Assembly: GCA_019059635.1 (NCBI GenBank)
Contig: JAGVRJ010000011.1
Location: 992,001 to 1,056,000 of the forward strand
Source of the DNA: Proales similis
Taxonomy: Eukaryota; Rotifera; Eurotatoria; Ploima; Proalidae
Direction: 5' to 3'
Length of the DNA stretch: 64,000 nt
The first letter of the stretch is position 1; each line of letters starts with the position of its first letter. Shown one piece after another: positions 37,601-48,762 of the stretch. Below the pieces are notes generated by a model. That model was not told the origin of the DNA and did not search any database. It worked only from the letters and a program-made list of their open reading frames with translations. Made by a program: the position numbers and the translations under genes.

Positions 37601-39411
37601 GCGCCCATTTGCTCGATTTCATCGGCTCCGACGCCCAATACCTCTACTCGGTGCTGATGAACCAGGCGCTGAAAAATACGCTGCAGGGCGAGCGTCTGCT
37701 CAAAATCGAGCAAGCACTCGAAGCGCTTCGAAATGTGATAAAATACAACGACGGAGTGGAGACGCAGTGTATCGGCCATTTCAAGCTGGTCTTTATGCTT
37801 CTTCGTCTGTCCTGGTCGAGCAGCATTCAACGCCTCACTCTGGAGATGCTGATCATGGCCACAGCGAACAAGGACTGCGTGGCTGACATCGCCAACTCGG
37901 ACGTGCTGGTCAATCTGCTGATCGCTCTTCACTCGTACGTGCCAGGCCAGCAGCTGGCCATCGAGTGCCTCTACTCGTTGTGCTCGAACGGCAAGATAGT
38001 CAAAGATATGATCACAACCGGCGGCCTCCTCTACTTGCTCAACATATTTGTCAACAGCTCAGTGCCTCAAGTGCGAGAGAAATGTGCCGAGCTGGTGGCC
38101 AAGCTGGTCAGCGACAAGCTGACCGGACCTAAAATTCGCCTAATTCTAAATCGATTCATTCCGCCGCTGTTCATGGACGCGATGAAAGACAGTCCGGAGG
38201 CGGCCGTCAACATGTTCGAGGGCACGCACGAGAATCCGGAGCTCATCTGGAATGACGACTCCCGCGAGCACGTGCGCAGTGCCATCAGACGCATGAGCGA
38301 CACTTTGTACGAGAAACAGACCGCGCCCAACGGAGCCGAGCACAAGTGGGCCATTCTGGAAGATTTGACCGCGGCCGGAGTGGCCGATGTGAAAAAGCCG
38401 ACGTCGACGCTCTACTCGTCGGTGGAGAACGAGCTTGTTGTGAGCGGCGTTTTCATTCGCCTGTTCATTGCAAATCCGGCCTGGGTGCTTCGAAAGCCCA
38501 AAGAGTTTATGGTCGATTTGTTCGAGTCGTGGCTCGACACGGCCAACCGAAAACAAAAGGAAGGCGAGGCGCTTGAGCAGCTCACTCAAGCTCTTGTTCA
38601 ATTGTTCAATGCTCAGCCGACGCTGTTGGAAAACGTGCCCAACATGGGCGTGCTGCCCCAGCTCATCCAAGCGCTCGAGTCGAATAAAGACTCGATTGTG
38701 GGCGCTGGTCTGCAAGTTCTTCACCAAGTGGTCAACAGTGACGCCTGTCTAAAATCGTTTGCCGGCCTTCAGCTGATCCCGGCACTAAAGAAAGCAATGA
38801 AGGAGCGGCAGGATTTGATCGCCGTCACTGCCGAGGCCTTGGCGGTTATATTCGCCTGTCAGGCAGTCGTTGACGAGTTTGTTGGCCAGGTAAGTGAACG
38901 AGAGTCGTTCGTCTCCGTTCAAACGACTCAATCTGTTGACCAAAAGGCACTCAAATGCAAAATCATCGAAGACATGCTTCAGGCACTTGAAGCACGACTC
39001 GAACGTGTCGAAAGACCGGCCTCGATCAAAGCTCAGATAGTGAACGCACTGAAATCGATGCTCAATTCAACCCAACATCTAGCCGAGGTGATTTGATGCC
39101 GCATTCCACCCTTATCTAACGCATTCATTTAACTCTGGTTCGTCTGCATGATCAGGTGGAGAGAATTCTGGCCGCGTCGACCATATGGAGAGATTACAAG
39201 GACCAAAAGCACGACCTGTTCATATCGAACTCGAGCGCCATCGGCTATTTGACCAACAGTGGCCCGTCGGTTGCAGGTAAATGAACAAAATTCACACCAG
39301 TGATTAGCCATACGCCATCTCAAATCTCGCCAAGGTTACCTGACTGCCGGATCGAGCATGAACTCGCAGGCGGAGAAGCTACCACCGCCGCCTGATTTGG
39401 TCGAGGACTAA
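31629..39411 (+). CDS. DNAJC13: DNAJC13 / RME-8, endosomal J-domain protein
   Basis: Very large early-endosome protein that recruits Hsc70 to SNX1/WASH membranes and controls clathrin and cargo recycling. Fifteen exons (31629-31687, 31801-31876, 31934-32122, 32181-32684, 32738-32829, 32890-33139, 33201-33370, 33423-33522, 33585-33692, 33749-33860, 33911-34476, 34543-38889, 38947-39087, 39156-39276, 39335-39411) give 2,303 residues. The N-terminal PH-like part reads [16 protein letters not shown] and [13 protein letters not shown] repeats occur as [33 protein letters not shown] and [15 protein letters not shown]-like segment ([15 protein letters not shown]) and the J domain with HPD ([17 protein letters not shown]) sit mid-protein; armadillo-like helices follow. 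The tail ends [11 protein letters not shown]. The last-but-two intron (38,890-38,946) is in frame and stop-free. One 4.3-kb exon holds over half the gene. AATAAA at 39,543. Confidence 0.97.
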
Positions 39412-40192
39412 ACCAGCCTAGGCCGGGCGCGCTTTTCTCTCGCTCTCTCTCTTTTCCTTCTGTTTTATTTAATCGTCCTCCTTGAAATGTGCTCTTTCTT
39501 TAATCAATTCAGTTTTATCTTTTCTCTCTAATTCTACTATTTAATAAACTATTTACAATTAGTCAGCATCTATTGGTTCATCAAATGAGCAGAGCATGAT
39601 TTAGCCACCTGTCTCGGACAAATTCAATTAAGGCTCGTCTATCAAATATTGATTGACACTGATGGCCAACAAGCGTCAGAGTACAGACCAGGTTTGTGAG
39701 AGAATGCCTCGTCTCTGGATAAAGTCGGGCTGGTGAAACGAGCAGGAAGTTGATGTCAATCGAACAGTGGAAGCAAGAAGGGGGAGACCGACAGAAAGGC
39801 GATCACACTGAGGCTTGAAAGTGATCGACCAGAGAGATCAGAGACCAAAGTGGTCAAGCTTCCGTTAGACGGCGGAATAAGTGAAAATCAATCGGCAATT
39901 AGACGAGGCGAGCAGAGTGCACCGCGAGCATATCGGGCTTTGCCTGCTAATTGGTTCGGGAATCACAACTCGCTCTCGCTGATTGATTAGCCGCTCATAG
40001 GTCGCCAATCTGACACGCCGCCAATTCGCAGCCAGAATCTCTGGTCTTCGCATGCAGCTACAAGGGCAAACCGAAGTGCACTGCTAGGCCTCTATAAATA
40101 ACTCACCACTCTCGAGGCGGTTGTGACACAATCTCTATCTGCTCGAACAGCACTCGCACGCTCCAATTGATAAAATCGCCAATCTAACCGAT
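39412..40192. other. Intergenic with TATA promoter of the RRM gene
   Basis: Begins with the RME-8 3' UTR (CT-rich, AATAAA 39,543). Nothing coding is seen to 40,192; a TATA box lies near the end. Confidence 0.5.
40093..40100 (+). promoter_or_regulatory. TATA box of the RRM gene
   Basis: TATAAATA, 100 bp before the ATG at 40,193. Confidence 0.55.
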
Positions 40193-40969
40193 ATGTACGC
40201 GTCTCCCAATCCGCAGAACCAACTCGCCTCGAGCTGGGCATCTTTAATCGACGCGCAAAGCCAAGATCCGGTCGGCAGCGGATCCTGCAACGACGGCAAG
40301 AAGCTGTTCGTCGGCAATTTACCGAGCGGCACCACTCTTGCCGAGCTACTGCCCGTTTTCAAGCGATACGGATCTGTGAACGAACGACTTAGCGTGGTCA
40401 AAGACCAGAACTACGCGTTTATTCATTACTACTCAAAAGATGAGGCCAGTGTTGCTTTGCGCGAGCTCAACGACAGTCTGTTCAAGGATCGCTACATTCG
40501 CGTTCAGTATTCGACGAGTCCCGGTTTCATGCCGCGAGTGCCGCGCCGCGTAGACACGCCTCTCTATCAGCGTCAGCAGTTCAGCTCGTGCGGCTCGTTA
40601 GCGAGCATCGGTAGCAGTGTTCAACCCATGCGATCAGCCATTTGTCGACCAATCACCAACACTCAGAGCGTGGCCCAGCCGACTAGCCAATTGCCCGCCG
40701 CCCTCTCCCAGTCTCAGTCTTCTTTGCTTATCGAGTCATTCCGTCTTAGCGAGGCCAATCGACAACGAGAGAGCGCCCTACGCGAACAACGTGAACGTCA
40801 ACTTTTGCAGTATTTATACTTGAAACAGCTCAAATTCGAGGCGCTGATGCTCCAGGAGAGACGACAGCAGCTTGCCAACACTCTTGCCCAGCAAATGCCC
40901 AAGTCTTTCACTGTCAACGACTTTAACTTTGGCCACTCGTCCTCCACAGCTTCCGATCACTCTAATTGA
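40193..40969 (+). CDS. Single-RRM RNA-binding protein (lark/RBM4-like RRM)
   Basis: An intronless 258-residue frame with a TATA box 100 bp upstream and AATAAA at 41,012. Residues about 36-110 are one RNA-recognition motif: RNP2 is KLFVGNLPSG, RNP1 is QNYAFIHYYS, and the domain ends FKDRYIRVQYSTS, most like RBM4/lark or RALY RRMs. The rest is basic then Gln/Ser-rich: RVPRRVDTPLYQRQQF, followed by a long Arg/Gln/Glu helix (ANRQRESALREQRERQLL) that could be a coiled coil or single alpha helix. No CCHC knuckle is seen. Likely binds mRNA in nucleus or cytoplasm; target unknown. The lack of introns and presence of a TATA box suggest a retrocopy-derived or tightly regulated gene; this is inference. 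Confidence 0.8.
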   Translation: MYASPNPQNQLASSWASLIDAQSQDPVGSGSCNDGKKLFVGNLPSGTTLAELLPVFKRYGSVNERLSVVKDQNYAFIHYYSKDEASVALRELNDSLFKDRYIRVQYSTSPGFMPRVPRRVDTPLYQRQQFSSCGSLASIGSSVQPMRSAICRPITNTQSVAQPTSQLPAALSQSQSSLLIESFRLSEANRQRESALREQRERQLLQYLYLKQLKFEALMLQERRQQLANTLAQQMPKSFTVNDFNFGHSSSTASDHSN

Positions 40970-41661
40970 ACAACTCGGCGCTGCTTTCTGCATTTTTATT
41001 TTGCATATTTAAATAAAACATTGACGAATTTAAAAGATCGAGCAAACTTTGAGAAAATAAAGAAACCAAATTTCAGTCAGGCGAGGGGCTTTGGGGGCTT
41101 AGTTAAGTGACCGGGAGTGTAATTCTAGCATGAAATCTCAATAGGTTTGATCCATTGTGCTCTGGGAGATAACACTGGGCTCAGTTCCCAAAGTCCAAGA
41201 GCATCTTTTTTTGATTCTCAGTGTCGGGGCTTGAAATTTTGGTTGCGACAGAAATTATAGGATGGCAATGGTTCGATTATGACAAGAAGGCTTTCATGGC
41301 CGCACGAGGGAAATTATAGCGAAATCCCGTACAAGTCCAGAATTGCAGTTTGTAAAGATGGAAAGCTACTCCACATCCGGCGGTGACGGCCAGCTGTTTT
41401 TCTTGATCCTCTTATTCCCGGGCTGGCCAAAAGAAAACTTCGCACTTCAAATCATTGTACACTATGTAATTCGGCGCTCTATTTATTTCTACTAGCAACT
41501 TTAGTCGTTAGTTGTTCACAAGTCCAGGTCGGGCAACAATCAAACCACGAGACATGCGGATTAAACAAATTTATCGAATGAGAAATGAAAAAATCAAAAG
41601 AGTAAATTGAGACCAAGTGTCTGAGTCTGAGGTTTACATTTCGTGGCTAAGATTGAGCGCT
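40970..41661. other. Intergenic between convergent genes
   Basis: Two plus-strand AATAAA (41,012; about 41,056) and a minus-strand AATAAA (TTTATT near 41,482) serve the RRM and first TBCEL gene. Nothing coding between. Confidence 0.6.
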
Positions 41662-43109
41662 TCATTTCAGACGGATCTCGAACTCGTCTCCGCTTTTAAT
41701 GTTCAGGCTGATCAGTGACTTGGTAGGGATGCGTAGTTCCTCAGGGCCGTAAACCTTAACAGCCTCCAAGTCAATGTAGTATAGTCTGAATTTGGCCGCC
41801 TTCGAGCCGGCGAATGGCTCGAGTTGACGTTTGAGATCGCCGACTGTGCCTCGGACATCTACACGAATCAACTTTTGCTTGTCGTTAAATTTCACAACAC
41901 AGTCGACAGTTTTGGCCACTTTCAGGTTCACATCGGCAAGTTTGTGAAGAGTGCCGTGTTTCTGCTCGAGCTCAAAGTAACGGCTCGGCTTGTGCTCTCG
42001 CTCCATGAAGTGGCGAATGAACTTTCTCTCGCATCGTTCGCGCTCTTCGTCCGACAGGCGGCTTCCGTTTATGCAGTTGATCGCATCGCCCAGATGGGAT
42101 ACCATCATGAAGAAACGCTCGTCTTCGTTGTGCTGCTCCAGAACCGGAATGTTCTGCACGCGGACTTTTCTCAATGCCTTGAATTGGCCCAGTTTCTCGA
42201 GGCATTGCCATTTGTCGATCGGCAAATCGCTGAGCACAATCGAGTCCAAATTGGCAAAATGCTCTGCCTCGCCAATGTCGCTCAGATGGTTTTCGCTGAG
42301 CGCCAGATGCTCGAGCGACGGAAAACTCTTTCCCGCGTTGGCCACATGCTGCCACTCTCTGATGCCGTTCTTTTTCAAGTAAAGCACCTTCACCGATGGC
42401 TTGGTGAAATTGTCGCTGAACTCAATTTCTGAGTAGTTGTTCTCAGAGAGATGAAGCTCGTTCAGGTTGGGCAAGTGCTGAATCAACGCCTCGAGTACGG
42501 GCAGTTCAATCAGGCAACGATTCAGCACCAAAGTGCCGAGACCACTGCTGTGCAATAGAGGCCATTCAACTCTGTCGAGCCATTCGCCGGCGGATCGAGG
42601 CAGTCGGACGTTGTCGGACAAGTTCAGAAACTGAAGACCGCTCAGAGTGGCCAGTAATCTAATCACCTGGTTCAAGTTTCGATTCATCAAAAAAGTTCGA
42701 TCAACATCTTTGAAGAGACAAAAATGGCTCACTTGGACCCAATCGTCCAACAGGTTCCCTGACAAGTCAAGTTCACGCACTCGAGAGCAGCTTTCACTCA
42801 GCTCGGTCTCATCACCGATGGACGCGATGCCTTTTTTGCTCAGACCCATGCTGATCACATTTGGCACTGCAGCAGACGATTGCATTCAAATAGATTCGCA
42901 GAGAGAACAAAGAGAGAGAGAGAGAGAGATGATGGAGACTTACGAGGCTTGCGAGGACTCAGCTCCACTTGAGACTCGCTTGCTTCCTTTTCCTCGATGT
43001 TGCGTAGTTTAGAATCTTTGAGAGAGAGGGCGAACGAGAATAGACGCTGTGGGTCGATCTCGTTGCCGTATCGTTCGTAGATCGCCTCGACTAAAGTCGC
43101 TGAATCCAT
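41662..43109 (-). CDS. TBCEL: Tubulin-specific chaperone E-like protein, copy 1
   Basis: Exons 42944-43109, 42733-42866 and 41662-42666 (minus) give 434 residues. The N-terminus starts MDSATLVEAIYERYG and has an acidic linker. LRRs follow (RVRELDLSGNLLDDW, LQFLNLSDN, LNELHLSENNYSEI, LEHLALSENHLSDI) and a C-terminal ubiquitin-like domain (VDVRGTVGDLKRQLE, FRLYYIDLEA, GDEFEIRLK). TBCEL (E-like, LRRC35) destabilises tubulin dimers; unlike TBCE it has no N-terminal CAP-Gly, and none is seen here. Both introns sit at the same protein positions and phases as in copy 2 at 48,763-50,595, so the two are paralogues. The second intron (42,667-42,732) is 66 bp, in frame and stop-free, so retention would add 22 residues. 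Confidence 0.9.
42910..42930. repeat. (GA)n tract in intron 1 of TBCEL copy 1
   Basis: Simple GA repeat close to the donor side of the first intron. Confidence 0.7.
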
Positions 43110-43618
43110 CTGAAATGAAATTTTTGACAGTTTCGCTTTTTGCAAGCTCAAGTCGAATAATGGCAGTGATTATGAATTTGAACGGGCTTGTGAGTGTCTG
43201 TGTATAAGCATGCGTCAATTTGAGACAGAGAGCCAAGAGGCGAGTAAGCCAGTCACAGTCGCTGGGACAACAGGCAGGCAACAGAACAGCTGCGGCTTGC
43301 ATTCTGACTCAACGGCTGAATCATATGGTCGAGACAGGCGAGGCTTTTTCCAGGCCATGAACATGAACGCGTTCAACTACTCTTATGCGCGGTCATTATT
43401 CAGCGCCAGCAGGCTAAAGACAGGGCCGATCGATAATGCGCGCCCGGTCGATTCTAACAGACAATTCGGCTGACCACCTTTGAATGCCACAAGGACTTGA
43501 GTTTCTTATCATTGGCTTGCAAACTTATTTTTATTGAATTCTAAAGATCTTTGTGATATCGAATCGACTACACATAAATTTGATCTGAACTGAAACAAGA
43601 TGAAAAAGTGGAAGAGAC
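43110..43618. other. Intergenic: TBCEL copy 1 upstream / ACR3 3' region
   Basis: Carries a minus-strand AATAAA (TTTATT at about 43,527) for the ACR3 gene and repeat copy A (43,424-43,483). No coding frame supported. Confidence 0.6.
43424..43483 (+). repeat. Direct repeat flanking ACR3, copy A
   Basis: Shares gccgatcgataatgcgc exactly with copy B at 45,450-45,520, then a diverged block: both read aacagaca, ctgacc and tttga in the same order, with an 11-bp gap in A. Weaker similarity (cagctg, gactcaa/gagtcg, tatgatc-like) may extend about 200 bp upstream of both. Confidence 0.7.
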
Positions 43619-44704
43619 TCAGAAGACGTCTTGTTGCTCTTCTTTGCTGGCCGCTCTCTTATCGAATAGACTCCGGGTGCGATTGTTAATCCAGACGAAA
43701 AAGAGCATCGTGGGCACTTCAATGAGAACGCCGACCACTGTGGCCAAGGCGGCGCCCGATGACGAGCCGTACAAAGAAATGGCGACGGCCACCGCCATTT
43801 CGAAGAAGTTCGAGCACGCGATCAGAGTGGCTGGTCCGGCAATTTTATACGGAAGCTTGAGCAGCCAGGCGCCCGCGTACGTTATTGCCCAGATGAAAGT
43901 CGTTTGAATTAGGAGCGGAATCGAGATGAGAAGAATGTCGAGCAGTTTTGAGCTGATCGTTGATGCTTGGCTGATGAAGAGCAAAATGACCATGAGGATT
44001 AGAAACACGGAGCAAAGGGCGTCCAGGCCCGGAATGACCTTTTCTTGAAGCCAGCGAGTCGAAGATTCGGTGCGCGTGAGCAGGGCTCGGATAACTACGC
44101 CGAGCAGGAGAGGTATGAGAACGAAAAAGCCAAGCGAATAGAGCAGAGTGAGCCAGGGCAAGTGAATCTCGCTCGATTGAGCCAGCAGCTTAATCGTTGG
44201 GCTGTAGGCCACCAAAAGGATTAGATCGTTGACCGCCACTTGCGTCAGAGTGTAGGCCGGATCGCCGTTCATGAGCTTGGACCAAACAAAGACCATTGCG
44301 GTGCAGGGCGCGCCTCCCAGAAGCAGACACCCGATAAGGTATTGGTTGGATCTTTCTCTGCCAAGGTAGTCGATGAACACGAATTTGAAAAACAGAATAG
44401 CCAGACCGAACATGGTGAACGGCTGAATGGCGTAGTTTACAAACGTGGTCAATATGATCGCCTTGGGCTGTTTGACCGCGTTTTTCAAACTCTTAAAGTC
44501 GATCTGAAGCATCATGGGCAGAATAATTCCCCAAAGAAGAACGGCGATCGGAATAGACACTTGAGCCAGAGTGGCCCGTTCCAGGACTGCTTGCACGCTG
44601 GGAATAAAGTAGCCGATGGCCACTCCGAGTCCCATTGCCAGTAGAACCCATATTGAGAGAAAGCGTTGAAAGAGATTCATGCTCGCTGGAGCCGGTTCGT
44701 GCAT
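43619..44704 (-). CDS. ACR3-family arsenite efflux transporter (intronless)
   Basis: One uninterrupted exon of 361 residues from ATG 44704 (a second ATG at 44680 is possible; the frame runs on upstream from a GTG). The protein is an ACR3 permease, of the BART/SLC10-like fold with about ten TM helices. It reads FQRFLSIWVLLAMGLGVAIG, PIAVLLWGIILPMMLQIDF, then LLLGGAPCTAMVFVWSKLM with the Cys of TM4 needed for As(III), DPAYTLTQVAVNDLILL, PLLIQTTFIWAITYAGAWLL, and SNFFEMAVAVAISLYGSS / ALATVVGVLIEVPTML with the TM9 Glu. In microbes it exports arsenite using the proton gradient. Family identity is firm; substrate here is inference. Vertebrate SLC10 bile-acid carriers lack these motifs. Poly(A) signal on the minus strand at about 43,527 and neighbours on both sides are animal genes. 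Confidence 0.93.
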   Translation of the reverse strand: MHEPAPASMNLFQRFLSIWVLLAMGLGVAIGYFIPSVQAVLERATLAQVSIPIAVLLWGIILPMMLQIDFKSLKNAVKQPKAIILTTFVNYAIQPFTMFGLAILFFKFVFIDYLGRERSNQYLIGCLLLGGAPCTAMVFVWSKLMNGDPAYTLTQVAVNDLILLVAYSPTIKLLAQSSEIHLPWLTLLYSLGFFVLIPLLLGVVIRALLTRTESSTRWLQEKVIPGLDALCSVFLILMVILLFISQASTISSKLLDILLISIPLLIQTTFIWAITYAGAWLLKLPYKIAGPATLIACSNFFEMAVAVAISLYGSSSGAALATVVGVLIEVPTMLFFVWINNRTRSLFDKRAASKEEQQDVF

Positions 44705-45449
44705 TCTTGTTGAGCAAGGTGAAAAATCGAGTTTTATGTGCGCATGTACAATAGATGATTCAAAGTCAAAGAGAAGAAATAGCACTACTACTGAAATCAA
44801 GACGAGCACATCTAGTTCCGGACCAGCTGATTCGAGATAAGTTTCAGCCGCCTACAGACAGGCCGCCGTCTCTATTTTATTCGGTCATTGGCATTAGAGC
44901 ACGTCTAGATTGGGTCAATCTTCAAAATGCTTTCTAATCTTTTTATTTTTATTTAAAGAGATACGAGCGCGTTTGAATTGAGCCAAAAAAGAGGCACATT
45001 TGATAAAGATGCTCTTCTCGTTTGTCCCAAGTCTTGAGAGGGAATTAAAAAAAAGGAAAGATTGTTGAATTGAAAAAGGAGCAGATTTATTGTTTCACAT
45101 TCAAGAGGAGGCAACGAATGAATTAACGCTGAATATAATCTCCGGCCACAAGGGATTATAAATGGGCTCAAACTGAAGTCGGGTGATGTGTGCGCAATAG
45201 AGGAATGTTGGCCATTGGCGGCCTCCAAGGAGCACTGATCTGAAAGCAGAGCAAAATGGTCGAATGGGCACTGTGGTTCGAGGGAGCGATGTTGCAAAAA
45301 GCAGCAAGTGGTCAGAGGGACATAAAGAGTGAACGACCAGGCCCAAACAGCTGTTGTCGAGCGGGTCACAGCTTGAGTCGTATGATCACAAAGATCTTCT
45401 TAAAGCGTCTGCTATTGAGAACGGCGCCGAATAATCGCCGCAAGAATCG

Positions 45450-45520
45450 AGCCGATCGATAATGCGCACGGGTCAGACAGCGAGTCGACTCGAACAGACA
45501 GCTAGTCTGACCGCTTTTGA
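45450..45520 (+). repeat. Direct repeat flanking ACR3, copy B
   Basis: Same orientation as copy A, about 2.03 kb away, so the ACR3 gene lies wholly between them. B contains an extra cagacagcgag-like insertion relative to A. Confidence 0.7.
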
Positions 45521-47906
45521 CGCTTCGATCGCTTCAAGACCTACTCATCGCATCGTTCGCACTAATTCCAATTTAATTTTCTATTAATCTAAGCAAATAG
45601 ACCGCCGGGCTGGCAGAACTGTCCGATTGATCGGCGCCTCATTTAGCGATTGTAAACAGACTTGAGCTCTAATAGACTCTAATAGGCAAGCTGGAAAAAT
45701 CGAATTGCAACCAGCTCGTCCAGTCTAGATATCCGATTTCTCTTGCTCTTGTTTCTTGCAAGTATCATGCAAATTTCGAGTGTTTGAGCTCGAGTCGAGT
45801 CGCCAACTTGGCCAAACACACACACACACACAAACAGAATGTGTTGTCGTCAGCAGGCCAACGGCCGGATTGATTTCGCTTCCGTCGACGAGCGTGCTCT
45901 TAGTGGCAAAGCGTCATCTTCCCTATCCTCATTCCTCCTCTCGTCCCTTCTCTCTCTCTCTCTCTCTTACTCTTCCACTCTCCCACTGGCTCTTTCTCTC
46001 TTTCTCTCTCTTAGACACTAACTCGGCCCTGCGACTATCGTGAGCGCTCACTTGCAGTCTATTTATAATTCATTTTGCTCCTTTTTGGTGTTGGCTCTCT
46101 AGACCTCTATAATGCGATCTTATGAATTAGTCGTCTAGCAGATGGGGACCCGCAGCCCATAGAACCCTGAGCGAGAGTGATCGTGCGCCCTCCCTTTTTC
46201 ATGCGACATTTCTTCATATTTTCCTTTTCATTTAATCCTAGGCCGAAGAGTAAATGTAGCGCCTAGTCGAGAGTTTATTACAATTTCTTCATTCGGGGTC
46301 TCGCGCTCGTCGCCGTCTCTTTGCTCTTCGTCTTAGCCACTCGTTTGAGGTTCTCTCTCTCTCTCTCTTACGTTTTTATTTTCCAACTTGCTGCTTAAGG
46401 GAAGAGGAGGCTGCCGCCGTTGAGAATTCAGAAAGGAGCGAGCGATTGTGTGGGAGAGAGAGAGAGAGGGGGGAGCACTGAGGGATGGCTCGCTAGAGGA
46501 GAGGCCAGTCTCTGGCCCATCAGCAAAGCCTGCTTTCATCGCTGATAAATTTCTAATTACAACAAGGCAGCCGTTCAGGCGAGCGGCAAGCAATCGATTC
46601 GCATATATTTGATTGCTCATCTTGCCACCATCATCATCATCGAGTGGTAAACTATTCCCAAGAGAGCCAAAGAAGAAGAGCGAGAGCGCAAGTGAGAGTA
46701 CGAGGGATTTTGACTTTTGTTGCGTGAAAATATTGTCACAATTAAGAGTTGAAGCGAGCGCTCAGACGTGCCAAATTGTTTTTTTTTTGCCTACTCGGCT
46801 CGTATAAATCACGATGCGCGTCCAAAAAGGTGCCCGCAAAGATAATGGCCTCCGATTATAATAATAAATGAAAATGTTGGCATCCGATTTGAGCATGTTA
46901 CGTAACTTTCATTATTTTAGTATTTTTTTAGGATATTTCATTCTATTTTATATCTTCTCGCGTTCAAAACACAGGCCGTACTCTGGTTGAAGCTTGAGAG
47001 CAGACTGCCAGAGCGAACGTGTTCTAGTGGAAGAGCCGAGATGAGAGATAGGAAAAAAGAGAGCGCCAGTGAGAAGCAACGAGTGTGCAAATGATGGATA
47101 TGGCATTGCTGCGAGGCAACAACAAACTAGCTGGGCATAGTCAGTACTTGCTTCAGTCCCTGACTGACTGACAGTACGCAAACAAAAGTGAAAGGCGCGC
47201 ACTGGCTCCTCGCTCTTATCCTCCTTTTTCTTCTCCTTGTTCCTCTTCGTGTTTTTCTTCTTGTTCGCTTATCTATTTGATTCGTGTTCACTTTCTCACT
47301 CGCGTCTATGAGCGAAATTAATCGATAAATTGCTATTTAACTAATTGTGAAATTATGAATCAATCTTTAACGAGCCATGTCGACTTGCCTCTGACCGTTA
47401 AATAGCGCAGAGCAGTTAGAGAGATTAGTACAAGCTACTTGCCTTGCAATAGTTATCACGCCCTCCTCGTGACGATGGCGATTAAAAATAAGAAGAAGGA
47501 GAAGCAGTGGAGCCACAAACACTAATCTTGGTTTGCATTCGCTTGAATAGCCATCAAAGGAATTGGGAGACTCAGCAGCAGCAGAAGCATCTGATATGAT
47601 GAGACAGCGCGCACGATTGTTGTCCACTTGATCATAAGAGAGAAGCCAGACGCACGCGGCTAACTTATCGGGCAGTGCAATCGACGACCATCGTATCTAG
47701 CACGCGGCGGCCAGTTCAGTCAGCATTCACTGGTCCCTCCCCCCACTCATCTGCTCTTCACTCTCTTCTATTTCTACCCGTTTAGTTGTTCATTTACTCA
47801 TTCGCAATTGCAGCTAGTCGCACTAGTTCGCTCAGGCTTGATCGCTCCGGACTGGCTGCTGTTGTTGTCGAGTGCGGCTTCAATAGAATGGCTTGTGGTC
47901 GACGAT

Positions 47907-47910
<4 letters not shown>

Positions 47911-47939
<29 letters not shown>

Positions 47940-47940
47940 G
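47911..47940. repeat. (ATC)10 microsatellite
   Basis: Ten uninterrupted ATC units in non-coding DNA upstream of TBCEL copy 2. Confidence 0.9.
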
Positions 47941-48762
47941 AGTCAGGGCATAATTTATTAATTTGAAACGAAATAGGCTTTGAGTGGGAACGCGAGACGA
48001 GTGGCCGATGAAGACGATTTCGTTCAAATAGAAAAAATGCGAGCCAAAATTATAATCGTATTTCGAAAGAAAATTCGAATCAGGCCAAAATTTTTTTAAA
48101 GAACGAACCAGGCGCTCATCAATTAGACTAGACAGAGCCATTTCTCTTCTATTATGTGTATTTGAATTATTTTCCAATTTTTATTTGGTTCTAGTTAACA
48201 GCCGACTTCCGACTTGTTCTTTTATATATTTCTTTAATTTGGACGCGAAATCGAGCAGATTTAGGACTGAGACAGACACCAAGAGAGAAGAAAGATTAAC
48301 TCGTGGAAGGAAAAAGGCAAAAGCGATTATAATGAGCCTTCACCGGCGCCACATCGCAATGCATTGTTGTTGTCTAACATTCGGCACGAACTTTGCGTTT
48401 CTATTCTCGTTGTGTATCTCGTTAGCGTTGCTTTAGCGCGCGCCATCACACACACACACACAGATTGAGAGGCCTAGTGCGATGGTGCAAACGGAGCGAG
48501 CGAACGAGTCTACCGATTTGCTCACGCCGTACAAGCCCACATCAGCATCCTATTGCGCATTGTATTGTAATTGCGTGCTATTTCTGCTCTCCTCAATTCC
48601 TATTTAATATCCTATTTAGACAAGCTGTTCAAAAGCCGTTTGTAGCTGAGCCTCTTGTAATAGGCAAACTGGCCGTAGGAATAATACAAAGCGAAAAATC
48701 GATATTGCTGCTGGTTGACCGTCAATGCGCACCCAGTCCAGGTGTAATTCATTTAAACTGCG

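Larger units (their letters stand above)
44705..48762. other. 4-kb gene-free region (ACR3 upstream, TBCEL copy 2 upstream)
   Basis: The largest gap in the window. It holds repeat copy B (45,450-45,520), CT-rich tracts (45,950-46,015), a (GA)n run (46,453-46,467), T-rich DNA and an (ATC)10 array. Short frames are low in complexity and I support none as genes. Confidence 0.55.

Noticed and set aside
18605-46467. GA-repeat tracts near several genes as a GAGA-factor code
   Set aside because: Runs are simple repeats found in introns, UTRs and gaps alike, with no fixed relation to start sites.
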